From Micropterix aruncella (taxonomy: Eukaryota > Arthropoda > Insecta > Lepidoptera > Micropterigidae), in assembly GCA_944548615.1 (NCBI GenBank), contig OX155951.1, positions 42,375,320 through 42,439,319 on the forward strand: 64,000 nucleotides of DNA. Reading direction: 5' to 3'. Numbering within the stretch: the stretch's first letter is position 1; every line of letters begins with the position of its first letter. A program made the position numbers and the translations under genes. Shown piece after piece: positions 49,101-57,608 of this stretch. The notes under the pieces were generated by a model. It was given only the letters and a program-made list of their open reading frames with translations. It did not search any database and was not told where the DNA came from.

Positions 49101-52100
49101 TTATACTTGTAATTTTCATTACTTTTGACTTAACCAAGTGTAGGAACTCCTATCAACTGGTTTGAAATAAATAAATAAAATATACTCGTCCGAATAAATT
49201 TGAATACATTTCGTGCGGTGTTAGTTTCAGTTGCTTTAGCTTTGGTGGGTAGTTTTAATGCGAAAAAGTTACAACCGTTCATTTCACATTTCGCTCTAGC
49301 GTATTGCCCTGTCTCGTTCACACGGACTTATTTCGGATTTTAATTCACGAAGAAACGCAATCCAGCCCAATATCAGAGTAAAAAAAATTTTTTTGACATT
49401 ATCAATCTCAATCGAAAACACGATTTAATAAAAGTAACTGAAGTAAGTACCTAGAATCTTTGTTGCAAATATACAGGTTAAATGTGTACTGGAACACTTT
49501 TAAAATATATATATATATATACAACTAAATTACCGCAAAATCATTGCTCGGCAAAATATTTTTTCGTGGAGTGTTCTCCATCAAACTTTTCTAATACTCG
49601 AGTTGATATTAATAATTTCTAATATCACATTGTTCGAAGCTGATATTAGATAATAATTTCTAATATCATATTGTTCGAAGATTCCTAGGAACGAAATGTA
49701 CAGTGATAGAAAGGTAATTATTACTTTGTAACGTATTATCACTTAGATCCTACGATTTTTATACCTGGGCGAGCGAGTCTTGCTCAGCGCAGTGCAGAGC
49801 ACTCGCACGTACAATAGAAGTGAGAAGTCGTTTGTTTAGAAACTTAGCGCCACAATTCAATTTATGATATTTACCTAATTTTACGCATTCCCATTTTTAC
49901 TAAAACATGTAATGCTCATTTAGATGAAACAAAAGTTATAAGTAGGTCAGCTCGGGTTCTTACACGAGCTGACCTAATTACAACTTTCGACAACAGAAAA
50001 AATAGGTTGTGTCACCCCAAGACTTTCCTGTCAAGTAGCCAGAAACTTAATTTATCTGAATATTAATTTCATAAATCCTACCACCCCACTCCCCCTAACC
50101 TAGCGCCACCCTTTAACCCCCCCCCCCCCTCCCCCGATGATGATGATGAATCGAAACTGAAATCGAAAACTATCGAAAACGAAATCGGAACTCCTATACA
50201 AAATTTTGGGTCTCTGCTGTTAACCGTTGAGGATCTCCCTCATCGGGAGCCGACCCAGGGTACATCAGCCATGTTATGGTGGAACTTGGAAGAGGCTATC
50301 ATAATTGAATGCGTATACAAAATTTTGGGTCTCTGCTGTTGACCGTTGAGGAGTTTGCTCATCGGGAGCCTCATTAGGGTTCATCAGCCATGTCATAGTA
50401 GAACATGGAAGGGGCTATAATAATTGAAAGCGTATACAAAATTTTGGGTCCCTGCTGTTGACCGTTGAGAAGTTTTCTCATCGGGAGCCAAATTAGAGTT
50501 CATCAGCCATGTCATGGTAGAACATGGAAGGGGGTGTCATAATTGAATGCGTATACAAAATTTTGGGTCTCTGCTGTTGATCGTTGAGGAGTTCCCTCAT
50601 CGAGAGCTAACCCAGGGTTCATCAGCTATGTCATGGTATAAAATGGAAGGGGCTATCATAATTGAATGCGTATGCAAAATTTTGGGTCTCTGCTGTTGAC
50701 CGTTGAGGAGTTCCTTCTTTGGGAGCCAACCCAGGGTACATCAGCCGTGTCATGGTAGAACTTGGAAGGGGCTATCATAATCGAATGCGTATACAAAATT
50801 TTGGGTCTCTGCTGTTGACCGTTGAGGAGTTTGCTCATCGGGAGCCTCATTAGGGTTCATCAGCCATGTCATAGTAGAACATGGAAGGGGCTATAATAAT
50901 TGAAAGCGTATACAAAATTTTGGGTCCCTGCTGTTGACCGTTGAGAAGTTTTCTCATCGGGAGCCAAATTAGAGTTCATCAGCCATGTCATGGTATAACA
51001 TGGAAGGGGGTGTCATAATTGAATGCGTATACAAAATTTTGGGTCTCTGCTGTTGATCGTTGAGGAGTTCCCTCATCGAGAGCTAACCCAGGGTTCATCA
51101 GCTATGTCATGGTATAAAATGGAAGGGGCTATCATAATTGAATGCGTATGCAAAATTTTGGGTCTCTGCTGTTGACCGTTGAGGAGTTCCTTCTTTGGGA
51201 GCCAACCCAGGGTACATCAGCCGTGTCATGGTAGAACTTGGAAGGGGCTATCATAATCGAATGCGTATACAAAATTTTAGGTCTCTGCTATTGGCCGTTG
51301 AGGAGTTCCCTCGTTGGGAGCCAACCCAGGGTGGACGGATTTCAACCACAATCTTTTCTACTCTTGCCATGACCAAATGATGCCTGCATGTCAAATTGCA
51401 GCTCAATCAGATGAAGCGTTTCGGCGCTATCGTCGGAGAATACACACAGAGACACACAGAAGTGCTTCCACAATACTTTCCTTGACAGGAAAGTAAAAGG
51501 AACACTAATACAGGATAAAAAACCCAAACAAAAAATACTTTCAATAAATACTTACCTCGTTTTACCGCGTACGTGACATTATATGTACGAAATAGATCGC
51601 GACCGGTTTTCAAGGTCAAATGGCTAAGCAAAGAAACGTCATCCCTGCCTCGGCTCTAGTGGACGACTGAATAATTCATCCTTGCGCTCGCCTATATATA
51701 ACGAATGATATTTGGCCATAGTAAATTTGTATGGCAGATTCGAGGTATCTTTTCAAAAAATCATATTTTAATAACCAGGGAACATTTTTTAATACCGTTG
51801 ATGTTGTTTCGTAGCTTGAACGTTTGTGATTTATTACGATTTGAAATATGAAATAAAATCCTATTTATGTATTGATAGTGAGCAAAACGCCGGAGTGCTT
51901 TTCTTATATTTTTTCCCAACTTTTAGTTGATAGAAATATATAACTGTAAATGGTTTTTAATTATAGAAGGTGTATTATTGTGAACACATTCGTTGAGATC
52001 TTAAATATATTTTTAAAATATTTAACACTGAAAGATTATGGATTACAGCGACAAAACCGTGATTAACGTTTTCGCTTATTTTACTCTGCGCAGTCTTAAC

Positions 52101-55100
52101 CTACCGGAATTAATATAATATTGAAGTTTTTTCCCCGAAGGGTTAAAAATATTTATTTTGGGTCTTGCCAAAGCTTGACCCTCATGAGATTATCCTCTGC
52201 TTACCACACACCATCAAACATACTATCTGTTCCCTTTTGGCGCGCGGTATCTCTTAACTAAGTAGCTAACACAGCCATCTCGCTCTCGTCATCCACCGCG
52301 CGCGGGCCGCCCACGCCGGCTAGATCACTAGTGCATCAGCACCTTTTAAGCCAGTTAGGTCTTAAAATTGAGGGTCAACGTTTGGCAAGACCCAAAATAA
52401 ATGCTGTTATCCCTTCGGGGGAAAAACTTCAATATTTTGTGTCTGTGCCTTCGCTTCACCCTCATGAGAAGTGTTTATATTATGTCGGCGCTTGTATGCG
52501 TGCTGTGACATCAGAGTAAAAAATTAAACTCACCTTATAAAATAGCATAGAAAACAGTTTTATTAAAAAGTAAACATCAATAGTATCATTATTATCCTAT
52601 CTCAAGTAGTTAAAATAGGCATTTAGGAACAACAGAGATCTATTATTTAGAGCTAAAACGACACTTACTAATTTGAACAATGATATTTTGCCATTAGTCA
52701 AATCACAGTAAAAAAGTTTGAAGGTGCCATTTGCTGTGAAGAATCAGTTGGCACGCTCTATCGATTTACTAGGAAAATTACAACTATTTTTTCAATTGCC
52801 TCTCTTTAAGACATCATTCAAAGCCATTTCTGGACTAAAACGAGAGGAGCCAACTGCTGAGCGTATGCTTACAGGGCTTGTATCGACTCCTATTTCTTTA
52901 AGAATAGTTTTAATCTATCCGGCAATCACTGCTCTAGAGGCCGAGCGTATTGTGCCCCTTGTAGTAATGAAAAGGGAATCTAGGTCATGTATCGCTTTTC
53001 GTCTGCTAGCGGAGAGAGTAATAATTTTTTTAATCCAATATATCTAAGCTATATCTAAGCTTTGGCTTTCATTTCTAGATATCTTCCATCCTGACTGTCT
53101 ATGGGAAGCTGGGAGCTAATGGGCCCATGATGAGGTGGCCACGATGACCCATGTGTTCAGGGTCGGTCACACTCACGGGTCAACACCCATCCGATGGCCT
53201 CCACGCATGGGGTGCGAACCTGGGTAGGACACTGGGTCAACCAGTCTCCCCTGGGAATCAAACCTCTGGCGCTCCTGGACGGTCTGCGCACCGAGCGGCG
53301 CAAGCCAATCGACTGTGCTCTCCGACTAACAGTCGGGGGAGTCTGGGAACTGTATTGTTTCCTATAGAGCGGGGGTGGTTGTCTACCTTACGGCGACTGC
53401 TCTTGAAATGACCATTGGCCATCCGATCCCGGTTCGGAGTCGGCAAAGGACGCCTTGGTCCGCGATAGATTCGGTGCACACCGTTTCACCGCTTCGTAAG
53501 GGAGAGGACCGCGCAAGCGACCTCGAACTCGGAACCAATCGAGAGACCGGAGAAATCTGGTCACAATTGGAAGAAAGGGCGCGAGGGTCGGCCCGCCAGG
53601 TAACACTGGCTATCTCGCGGTAAGGCGTTGGCTTCTTGCGGGTTGTGACATAGCTGGACGTTGGATTTGTTCTGTCCAAAGTCTTCTACGTTCACTGCAG
53701 GGCGATAGAACGAGAAAATCGTTAAAACGTCCTGTGGTGACGGGCTCGCCCGTTGTAGTTGACACCGCAAGTTGTCTATGGGAAGCTGAATCCGTCTTTG
53801 AGCCAAACTTAGACCAAAAATATAAGTGGGATTCAGACTCTTGAATATGAGAACCATTTATTGATTATAAAGTAAGATCAGGGATACGCCTTCCAGAGGC
53901 TAAAAGCAACAACAATGCCTGGAAGATACTATCCTTGTCAGGTGTGGTTGACTCCTGCCAGTTAATCAATTTTGTAACATCCAATATAGAGGATTTCCGT
54001 TCTTTAACACTCGATATACTCGATATACTTCTGTTCTTTAACACTCGATATTGCTTTAATAAGCATATGCTTGACAACTGGATGATTATTAATTATATCA
54101 GCTCGACTAGGATCAGCGAACGAAGTCACCACCGATTTGTTTACTAGAATCGTGCTGTATAGCTATTTCTCAGCATTTCTTGAATGTTATTATTGTTTCG
54201 CATACAGCATGTTATTCCTTTCGAATGATGTGCCACGATGTCTGTTCATTTACCCATGTTGCAAAAATTGTTTGGTTGAATATTGAAATTACATATTATG
54301 ATAATATCTATATAGTTGTAAGTTGCTGTAAATTGGTAAAATGAGGTTTAGCATTTAGATTAGATTTATATTTATATATAGACATATTCGGCAACAATTT
54401 CGTGAATTAATATTTAGTTAGTAAATTAACATAATTTACATTAGTTTGACATAACGTTAGCGGATTCTCGACTGATTTCATCGATTATGAGGTTAGCCGT
54501 AGGTGGGTATCTAACTACGGATTTGTTTTCAAATAGAAGTATCCAGTGTCATTATGGAATATTTATTGTTTATTTTTTATTTAAAATATATGCTATGTCG
54601 TTTTCGAAACTAAAACTATGTATTTTTTCTAAACCACCCTGGTATTGAAAATAAAACAGATATATTGAAGTATTTTGTCGTTCCAGATTACGATCTAAAA
54701 GCAGCGAGGAGTTGAGTCTTTCAGAGCTGAATAATTATTTCTCCCCGTGGTATGCGGATCACATCGGTCAAATAAAGGTAGGTAGGCGGCGCAGCGGGGG
54801 GGGCGCTCGAAGCGAGCGGTGCTAAGAAGGCGGGCGTGGCTTGTGCTTGCAGTTGACGTCCAACAACCGCACGGTGCTGGAGTACGCGCTGCGCAGCCTG
54901 AAGGTGGACTACTACATCTTCAGCTACCCGTCGCTGCTCAAGCTGCGCTCCGACGCCGCGCTCATCGGCCGCCTGCAGCGCCGCATGGGCAACCAGGCCA
55001 TCCTCAAGCTCACGCTGGACACGCTGCAGCCGGTCTTCCAGTAAGGCGCCACACGCAGCCCACCTAATCCCTCGTCACCGCGCGAGATCAGCCTAACGCT

Positions 55101-55944
55101 GTTTTCATCTGTTCCCTCGAAACTCAGCCACCCGCCTCTCGCTGAAACCTTCGGGTTTAGTAAGAGAACATGTCCGGTGGGGGCGCATCTGAAGAATGCG
55201 GAAGGCGGGCGGCGGGTGCGCTCTTCGAAGCCGCCATCCTTCACTGTAGCGTGCGTAATGTGAACCACTCCATTGTCTCGCAAACGGAGTACGAAGATTC
55301 CTATTAAAAAAAACACATTCATTTTTTAATCGGTAGGCAATCTCTGCGTTAGGATAAGAACTATTCTACTTCCCCGTGTGACTCTCACTTCATTTTTCTA
55401 TCTTAATAAAGACCCCCTTGTCCCGTCTGTTCGTATCTGGATTTCAGTCGTAGATAAGTCCTAGATATTTTTTCTAGGAATTGTTAAGGTTGGCTAACGC
55501 TTAATTAACGACTCGGTATTGCCTGCAAGCGGTACCAGCTTCTTATTGTGTTTTATTTATTAATGTACACCCTGTTTAATCCATTTCTTTAATTTTAGAT
55601 GTATTCATATATAATACATAATAATTTAGGGGTCAGTCGCGCTGGCCGCTGCTCATTTCTCCCACGAGATGGCGACCGTGATAGCAAAATTCTGCCAGCG
55701 TTGTTATATGTACAATTAAAATTTTATTTGTACGATTATTATAAAAGTGAAATTATTATAAAAGCAATCGTAGGATCTATGGCCGGAAGATCTACCGACT
55801 AGATTGTACATCGTACATTTTTATTTATTTACAGTATGTTCTTTTATTTAGTTTTTTATTTTTATTTACAGGGATGAAGATCGAAGAAAGTGGTTCATCG
55901 AAGTGCTGGACAATTATTTAAAATTATGGGAGTCAAACATGTGA
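30940..55944 (+). CDS. tsl: torso-like (MACPF-domain secreted protein), eight coding exons
   Basis: Joining 30940-31127, 35763-35819, 35903-36029, 39192-39518, 47136-47179, 54687-54777, 54853-55040 and 55872-55944 gives 1095 nt, that is 364 residues plus TGA. Every junction has GT/AG ends and compatible phase. I recognise the protein as insect Torso-like, which is about the same length in Drosophila. Seen: an N-terminal hydrophobic signal peptide (about residues 1-22), a low-complexity Thr/Ala linker, then a MACPF domain with the signature YGSHY at residues 217-221 encoded in exon 4. The end of the protein is a conserved-looking Trp/Leu-rich tail. Known for the family: a perforin-like secreted protein needed for local activation of the Torso receptor at the embryo termini, with a further role in ecdysone/PTTH growth control. 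No stops or frameshifts interrupt it, so it should be functional. Introns range from 75 bp to about 7.6 kb and are filled with TEs. Confidence 0.93.
31820..32892 (+). pseudogene. Harbinger MADF-domain accessory protein, one frameshift
   Basis: Exon 1 (31820-32170) encodes MDWTNDKIINFIQAIETYP and a Trp/Lys-rich MADF fold (WDSSHSDYKNK, VMRKWKIILAQYRREKKK) and ends CAG|GTAGGT. Exon 2 begins at 32408 after TTTCAG. The frame breaks near 32600 in an A/C run, where one base seems lost, then continues to a TAA near 32892. MADF proteins of Harbinger elements bind DNA and partner the transposase. Confidence 0.75.
32944..33438 (-). pseudogene. Harbinger transposase, N-terminal part only
   Basis: The frame reads the conserved N-terminal region (SCEDFELLVNVTSPFIAKQD, IRLAITLRYLATGDSFASL, FKVSKELIARIVPETCKAL) and then stops within a few unrelated residues. 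The DDE catalytic region is absent, and only about 50 bp separate this from the end of the MADF gene. This looks like an internal deletion, so the element is non-autonomous. Confidence 0.8.
34131..34540 (+). mobile_element. Decayed LINE RT in tsl intron 1
   Basis: LLHKILNSLNKCKTVLRSFQ followed by SFDCVSH resembles the RT block before the first catalytic Asp. After a frame change, FIVYTNDLPGHV and LCAADTLLIFS resemble the YINDL and ADDT blocks. Confidence 0.65.
35763..35819 (+). CDS. tsl: tsl coding exon 2
   Basis: After the acceptor TTCCAG this 57-nt exon encodes YGYLSICMRVVPRNDTDH, a strongly conserved start of the MACPF region in Torso-like. The donor is G|GTGAGTG. The following intron is only 83 bp and contains a C-tract. 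Confidence 0.93.
35903..36029 (+). CDS. tsl: tsl coding exon 3
   Basis: The acceptor CTTTCAG precedes codons for IFREPTVKIYQNDHEQ and so on, ending LKQLLQ at CAG|GTATGT. The reading frame continues exactly from exon 2 through a split Trp codon (TG|G). The exon belongs to the N-terminal part of the MACPF domain. Confidence 0.93.
36230..37060 (+). repeat. Three diverged units of a repeat of about 280 bp in tsl intron 3
   Basis: ATTTCAGATACGGAACC/GGAACC-type blocks, GATGAA.AAAACA..TGGCAA and AGAATT..CGAAAT..GACAA recur in each unit. It ends in a CAGACAGACAGACGG run near 36998-37017. Non-coding. Confidence 0.5.
37143..38230 (-). mobile_element. LINE 5' region / ORF1-like fragment in tsl intron 3
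   Basis: The - strand frame from 37742 reads a Pro-rich start (PKRPRQGPNTPSPSHQATGK) and SYAQATKGLLRLALIITGYP, which resembles the ORF1/gag-like protein of some insect LINEs. Its last 70 residues run into unrelated repeat sequence. A GC-rich 5' region (37743-38228) lies upstream, and an A-run at 38231-38247 lies just beyond it. Confidence 0.45.
38572..39085. mobile_element. MITE with TTA duplication in tsl intron 3
   Basis: TTA at 38569-38571 and 39086-39088 flank inverted ends sharing CCATCC.CATATTACGTAA and TCAC. Internally there is a C-run and a segment (GTGAACCCAGCGTTTGTAA, ACTTTATTAATTTAAAGTAA) also found split at 47.3 and 47.75 kb. It ends about 100 bp before tsl exon 4. Confidence 0.75.
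39192..39518 (+). CDS. tsl: tsl coding exon 4 (MACPF signature exon)
   Basis: This is the largest exon, 109 codons in phase 0/0, with acceptor TCGGCAG and donor CAG|GTACCC. It encodes AYFRDFAFEGLQQPWRAF at its start and the MACPF signature KYGSHYI near its end. Base composition is extremely GC-rich with almost only G/C third positions, unlike exons 2, 3, 5, 6 and 8. A stretch of alanines lies at about residues 187-194. There is no sign of disruption. Confidence 0.95.
39865..40330 (+). repeat. 119-bp-unit family, short copy (one unit) in tsl intron 4
   Basis: It starts AATCGGTTGTGTCACCCCGA, passes TCTAGCGCCACCCTTTAACC, a CGACTTTT-rich stretch and one partial repeat unit, and ends CTTGACGGGAAAGTAAA. 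It is the most compact complete copy. Confidence 0.75.
41093..43219 (-). CDS. Penelope-like reverse transcriptase with GIY-YIG endonuclease (708 aa)
   Basis: A single open frame covering nearly a whole Penelope polyprotein. Palm-domain motifs include FDVESLFTNLP, MGCPVSPIVSDLYME and the catalytic YVDD in LRYVDDTFCI. The C-terminal endonuclease shows GVYKVECSCGLAYVGQTKRP, the GIY-YIG signature, with a conserved Arg and a downstream Glu. A short conserved block (DKGNATVILD, LYGLPKIHK) precedes the palm. Role: copies element RNA and nicks target DNA. The true N-terminus may be missing, since family members are often a little longer. The frame is intact but lies antisense to the element's probable 3' end at 44859. 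Confidence 0.92.
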   Translation of the reverse strand: MLCEESHNAKFLRLANAGHSRKEVPKYAVSTVINLSKIDIDQPTTEILSRGLNYVPTPNRLPVESIIGGIEEVISRNKIPAPEADLLRQDVAVFVRKAKLPQSNTTAAQRKSLKSLRDNKDVVVLRADKGNATVILDTVDYERKIGTLLEDANTYEKVNYNPTSRITRQTRVLIDKSVTSLPEIAYLTKPRNVQPPKLYGLPKIHKDNAPLRPIVSQIDSPTYPLSKHLAGVLQPLTGKTTSYVKDSRHFVSIIRSLKLAEDEIMVSFDVESLFTNLPISECLTVVRDKLRSEDLPISYADMLQHCLTSCYFLWNGDYYKQIDGVAMGCPVSPIVSDLYMEYFEELAIKTSKIKPILWLRYVDDTFCILKGNIQTVKEFLGHLNSIHPKISFTYEVEKDGSLPFLDVKVTRRSDNTLGHTVYRKPTHTDRYLHASSHHHPYHLRSVQTSLVNRARDLCDTEHFPKEMEHVNDVLRKNGYGKYHETRTRSNTDETQKPSRSRAFLPYVKGVTDRISKMLNRFDIKTISKPTQNIARFLRPVKDVIPLQTPGVYKVECSCGLAYVGQTKRPIATRLTEHIKAVKNVQREKSAICEHILDSGSNHWMQFQNPIVLSKEQFYFPRMIREAIEIRRTPNFNRDDGYKLSSTWNPLLKMFPPPNAERKDVKQDTVSVVCKTDFKNSRAPSPAPHHRYNLRSGGSGLRPTRKTTD
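43235..44722 (+). CDS. Penelope-like RT/GIY-YIG, 5'-truncated inverted copy (495 aa)
   Basis: From residue 10 (YPLSKHLAGVLQPL) it is almost identical to the C-terminal two thirds of the opposite-strand frame; I see one residue difference (KTIFKP versus KTISKP). It keeps the catalytic YVDD and GIY-YIG regions but lacks the N-terminal part. The first nine residues come from junction sequence. It is probably inactive alone. Confidence 0.9.
   Translation: MAEGNSVVTYPLSKHLAGVLQPLTGKTTSYVKDSRHFVSIIRSLKLAEDEIMVSFDVESLFTNLPISECLTVVRDKLRSEDLPISYADMLQHCLTSCYFLWNGDYYKQIDGVAMGCPVSPIVSDLYMEYFEELAIKTSKIKPILWLRYVDDTFCILKGNIQTVKEFLGHLNSIHPKISFTYEVEKDGSLPFLDVKVTRRSDNTLGHTVYRKPTHTDRYLHASSHHHPYHLRSVQTSLVNRARDLCDTEHFPKEMEHVNDVLRKNGYGKYHETRTRSNTDETQKPSRSRAFLPYVKGVTDRISKMLNRFDIKTIFKPTQNIARFLRPVKDVIPLQTPGVYKVECSCGLAYVGQTKRPIATRLTEHIKAVKNVQREKSAICEHILDSGSNHWMQFQNPIVLSKEQFYFPRMIREAIEIRRTPNFNRDDGYKLSSTWNPLLKMFPPPNAERKDVKQDTVSVVCKTDFKNSRAPSPAPHHRYNLRSGGSGLRPTRKTTD
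44864..46112 (-). pseudogene. piggyBac-like transposase, decayed and split
   Basis: Order on the - strand: N-terminus MRRHKAITIDEIMTILQQSS followed by an acidic stretch (46112 downwards); a WRKRVF.Y block (about 45770); VVLKLLENV and FDNFSTSF (about 45530-45600), the latter around one catalytic Asp; QGMGGVELHDNALGNYRIG then SKKWWWPLLTY (about 45130-45235); and the start of the C-terminal Cys finger RRCKFCKK (about 44890). Frameshifts separate the blocks. The stretch holding the first catalytic Asp appears deleted between 45640 and 45600. The Cys finger continues across the Penelope insertion at 40976 downwards (CIKCDVNLHPKCF), ending at a stop near 40918. It is not functional. Confidence 0.85.
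47136..47179 (+). CDS. tsl: tsl coding exon 5 (micro-exon)
   Basis: A 44-nt exon between TTTTTTTCTGCAG and GAGAG|GTAAAA encodes VFVYSKPVYTRIKE plus a split Arg codon. The VFVY start follows directly from the SLYQ end of exon 4, as in other Torso-like proteins. It is easily missed by gene finders because it lies between a large TE stack and a fold-back MITE. Confidence 0.88.
47359..47650. mobile_element. Fold-back MITE in tsl intron 5
   Basis: Arms of about 125 bp pair from GATCGAGCATGCTTGTCAAGC to CCAGGGAGTCAC, with the inverted copy ending TGCTTGATCGTC. The sequence on both sides (GTGAACTCAGCGTTTGTAA; ACTTTATTAATTCAAAGTAA) matches the inside of the 38.6-39.1 kb MITE, so this element probably inserted into a related copy. 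A CATAGTTGGC short-repeat run follows at about 47880-47955. Confidence 0.75.
48066..49185 (+). mobile_element. LINE 3' end (RT C-terminus and tail) in tsl intron 5
   Basis: The frame reads VDHTKFLGIHIDSNLQWSTH, then (after a frameshift near 48210) FHSLLSYGLMFWG and, from about 48490, HSHNTRNKEDLRHF and YNKLPLHIRGLG, the usual C-terminal part of CR1/Jockey-type RTs. It ends at a TAAATAAATAAAA tail near 49175. The 5' truncation point carries an inverted duplicate (48028-48098). Confidence 0.8.
49995..51497 (+). repeat. 119-bp-unit family, expanded copy with ten-unit tandem array
   Basis: The copy starts AATAGGTTGTGTCACCCC and ends CTTGACAGGAAAGTAAA; CTTTCCTGTCAAG near its start is the inverse of that end. 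Unit starts (TACAAAATTTT or TATGCAAAATT) fall at 50197, 50316, 50435, 50554, 50673, 50792, 50911, 51030, 51149 and 51268: exactly 119 bp each. Units at 50316-50791 and 50792-51267 are nearly identical four-unit blocks (476 bp). Confidence 0.92.
52118..52440. mobile_element. Fold-back MITE in tsl intron 5
   Basis: Inverted arms of about 75 bp: AATATTGAAGTTTTTTCCCC to TTGGGTCTTGCCAAAG on the left and the complement at 52365-52440. The centre includes a GC-rich stretch at about 52300. No coding potential. Confidence 0.7.
53100..53660 (-). repeat. GC-rich repeat, copy B (inverted relative to copy A), tsl intron 5
   Basis: Inverted copy of 27330-27850, with moderate divergence. TGTCTATGGGAAGCTG occurs at 53096 and again at 53774, which might mark its ends as short direct repeats. 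Confidence 0.65.
54687..54777 (+). CDS. tsl: tsl coding exon 6
   Basis: The acceptor GTTCCAG and donor AAG|GTAGGT bound 91 nt that complete the split Arg codon and encode LRSKSSEELSLSELNNYFSP then WYADHIGQIK. The NYFSPWYADH stretch is typical of the family. Confidence 0.92.
54853..55040 (+). CDS. tsl: tsl coding exon 7
   Basis: Acceptor CTTGCAG at 54852 and donor CCA|GTAAGG enclose 188 nt encoding LTSNNRTVLEYALRSLKVDY and onward to LDTLQPVF. It is separated from exon 6 by a 75-bp intron with a G-run. It is GC-rich like exon 4. Confidence 0.92.
55872..55944 (+). CDS. tsl: tsl terminal coding exon 8 and stop
   Basis: Acceptor TTTACAG at 55871 precedes codons for DEDRRKWFIEVLDNYLKLW and ESNM, then TGA. 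The C-terminal VLDN.LKLWE..M pattern matches the family end, so the gene is complete at its 3' end. Confidence 0.92.
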
Positions 55945-55954
55945 TATAAATAAT

Positions 55955-56087
55955 AATAAATGATATTTATTAGTAATAATCGGGTAGATGCGAATTGTAA
56001 AGCAACTTAACCTATTATGTGTTATATTGTGAATGACTTCTTATAGGTATGATCGCTGTGTTATTATTATAAATATTTGTAAATAAA
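55955..56087 (+). terminator. tsl 3' end: two AATAAA polyadenylation signals
   Basis: AATAAA occurs at 55955-55960, 10 nt after the stop codon, and at 56082-56087. The second, about 140 nt downstream, is the more usual spacing for a 3' UTR. LINE remnants begin just beyond it. Confidence 0.5.
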
Positions 56088-56089
56088 TG

Positions 56090-57010
56090 ATGGCTGTTAC
56101 GAAAATATGTTGTATTTTATTGAAACCTGCTCTCGAAACACTTATTCCTATATTTGAAGAGGGATCTCGTGCAGACATCAATACTAATTATAATTATTAT
56201 CACATTTTGCCATTTTTTAAAAAAACTAGTGAATTACCAGACATTGCTGACATACTCATAAAAAGACATTGCTGAGTCTCGATAACGCTAGAAAAACAGT
56301 TGTTCTCAAACAAATTTTATGTGATCTCTTTAAGGTTTTTGATTGCATTGAACATTCAATTTTTTTTCTGAAACTACAACACTATGGAATCAGGAGTGAG
56401 GGAATATTGCTAATAGAATCGTATTTTCAAAGTGTCACCTAATATATGCAAGTCGGCAACAGCAAGAGCGCGGACAGTATCCAACATTTTTGTGAAAATT
56501 GGGAGCTTTGCATATTAGGAGTAACTTTCTGCAAGTACTAATTTTTATTACCTGCCAAAAATCCTTTAGCGAGTCAGAGATCTAGAGGTTGGGAAAATAT
56601 AGTAACTGCATTTTTCATTGCACTTTCTAATGAAAAACTAAATATATGTTGATTTCTAAGGAAGGACAAAGTAAATGTATGTTGGTTACTTCCATGTTAG
56701 TCCGAAAAGATCGAACCGTTTTACCTGTGCAGTGTTTTCATCTGTTTTTGGTTCTCTTTTAAAATTTGATTTAAAAAAGATATTGTGAATTCCGTAGAGC
56801 AGCCGAGTACCTCTCAATATGTTTCCAAAGGTGTCCCTCAGGGATCGATATTTAGCTTTTTTTTTCCTCGACGACATTGTAAATCATCATTACCATTACG
56901 TATATAAATCATCATTATCATTACATGCTAAAAATCTCTACTAAATAAGTGGGAAGGTATATTTCCCACTTATTTAAAGAGAGCGATTAAAAGGCCACTT
57001 TTTAAAAAAG
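56090..57010 (+). mobile_element. Decayed LINE RT downstream of tsl
   Basis: LFKVFDCIEHSIFFLKLQHY then GIRSEGILLIESYFQ (about 56320-56440) and KGVPQGSIFSF (about 56830) are RT motifs in several frames. LKRPLFKKGDSRNPSNYRP near 56975-57040 is a separate RT N-terminal scrap at the edge of the SINE-like repeat. Confidence 0.7.
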
Positions 57011-57018
57011 GGGATAGT

Positions 57019-57150
57019 AGGAACCCCTCAAACTACCGTCCGATTGAAGAGAAGAAAAAACGAAAAAAATATGAGTCCTGACTAGGTATCGAACCCGGGT
57101 ACCCTGGCCTGTAATACAGTGTTTTTACCCCTCGGCCATTTGGCGTTTTT
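57019..57150 (-). repeat. SINE-like repeat with Pol III boxes, uninterrupted copy
   Basis: On the - strand TGGCCGAGGGG matches the A box and GGTTCGATACC the B box of a tRNA-type Pol III promoter, about 35 nt apart. The unit, beginning GGAACCCCTCAAACTACCG on the + strand, is repeated immediately at 57151. It gives the empty-site sequence for the 4.0-kb transposon. Confidence 0.6.
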
Positions 57151-57247
57151 TGGAACCCCTCAAACTACCGTCCGATTAAAGAGAAGAAAAAACGAAAAAA
57201 ATGAGTCCTGACTAGGTATCGAACCCGGGTACCCTGGCCTGTAATAC
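57151..57247 (-). repeat. SINE-like repeat, half copy left of the transposon
   Basis: Tandem duplicate of 57019-57150 up to GGCCTGTAATAC, where the 4.0-kb transposon begins. The other half resumes at 61262. Confidence 0.65.
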
Positions 57248-57608
57248 TAGTCGCCTATCAAATGTACATCCGTGTGCTCCTTCAGTATGCAAGTGTGGAA
57301 GTAGTCTTAATCTCTTCGTTTGACCATGGAGAAACATAATTTTGATGGTGGCACTCTCAAAAATGGTGCGTTTGGGCGCTGCGGGCCAAAAACAAAATGG
57401 CCGCCATCAAAAACATGTTTTCCTATTTATATCAGTAACCGTTGAAGATACGAAAAATGTTGTTGAATAAAAAATGTAGCCTGACAGATTGTGCATAGAA
57501 AAGGTCCTTACAACTTTCTTTGTATAACTAACCGTTTTCTCAAAAAAATTACTTTTGTAAAAAGAAATATTAGGAAATGAAAAAATCGAAGTTTTAGGGT
57601 TTTGCAAG
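57248..57608. repeat. Left TIR of the 4.0-kb transposon
   Basis: It pairs with 60885-61261 in inverted orientation, from the terminal TAGTC to TTTTAGGGTTTTGCAAG. It lacks about ten bases present near the outer part of the right arm. It contains AAAATGGCCGCCATC at 57394-57408, a self-complementary site of YY1/Pho type. Confidence 0.85.

Noticed and set aside
50656..51631. Short open frames across the tandem array
   Set aside because: They repeat with the 119-bp unit and are composition shadows of non-coding repeats.
54819..55067. 82-aa Ala/His/Gln-rich frame overlapping exon 7
   Set aside because: Wrong-frame reading of the GC-rich tsl exon 7.
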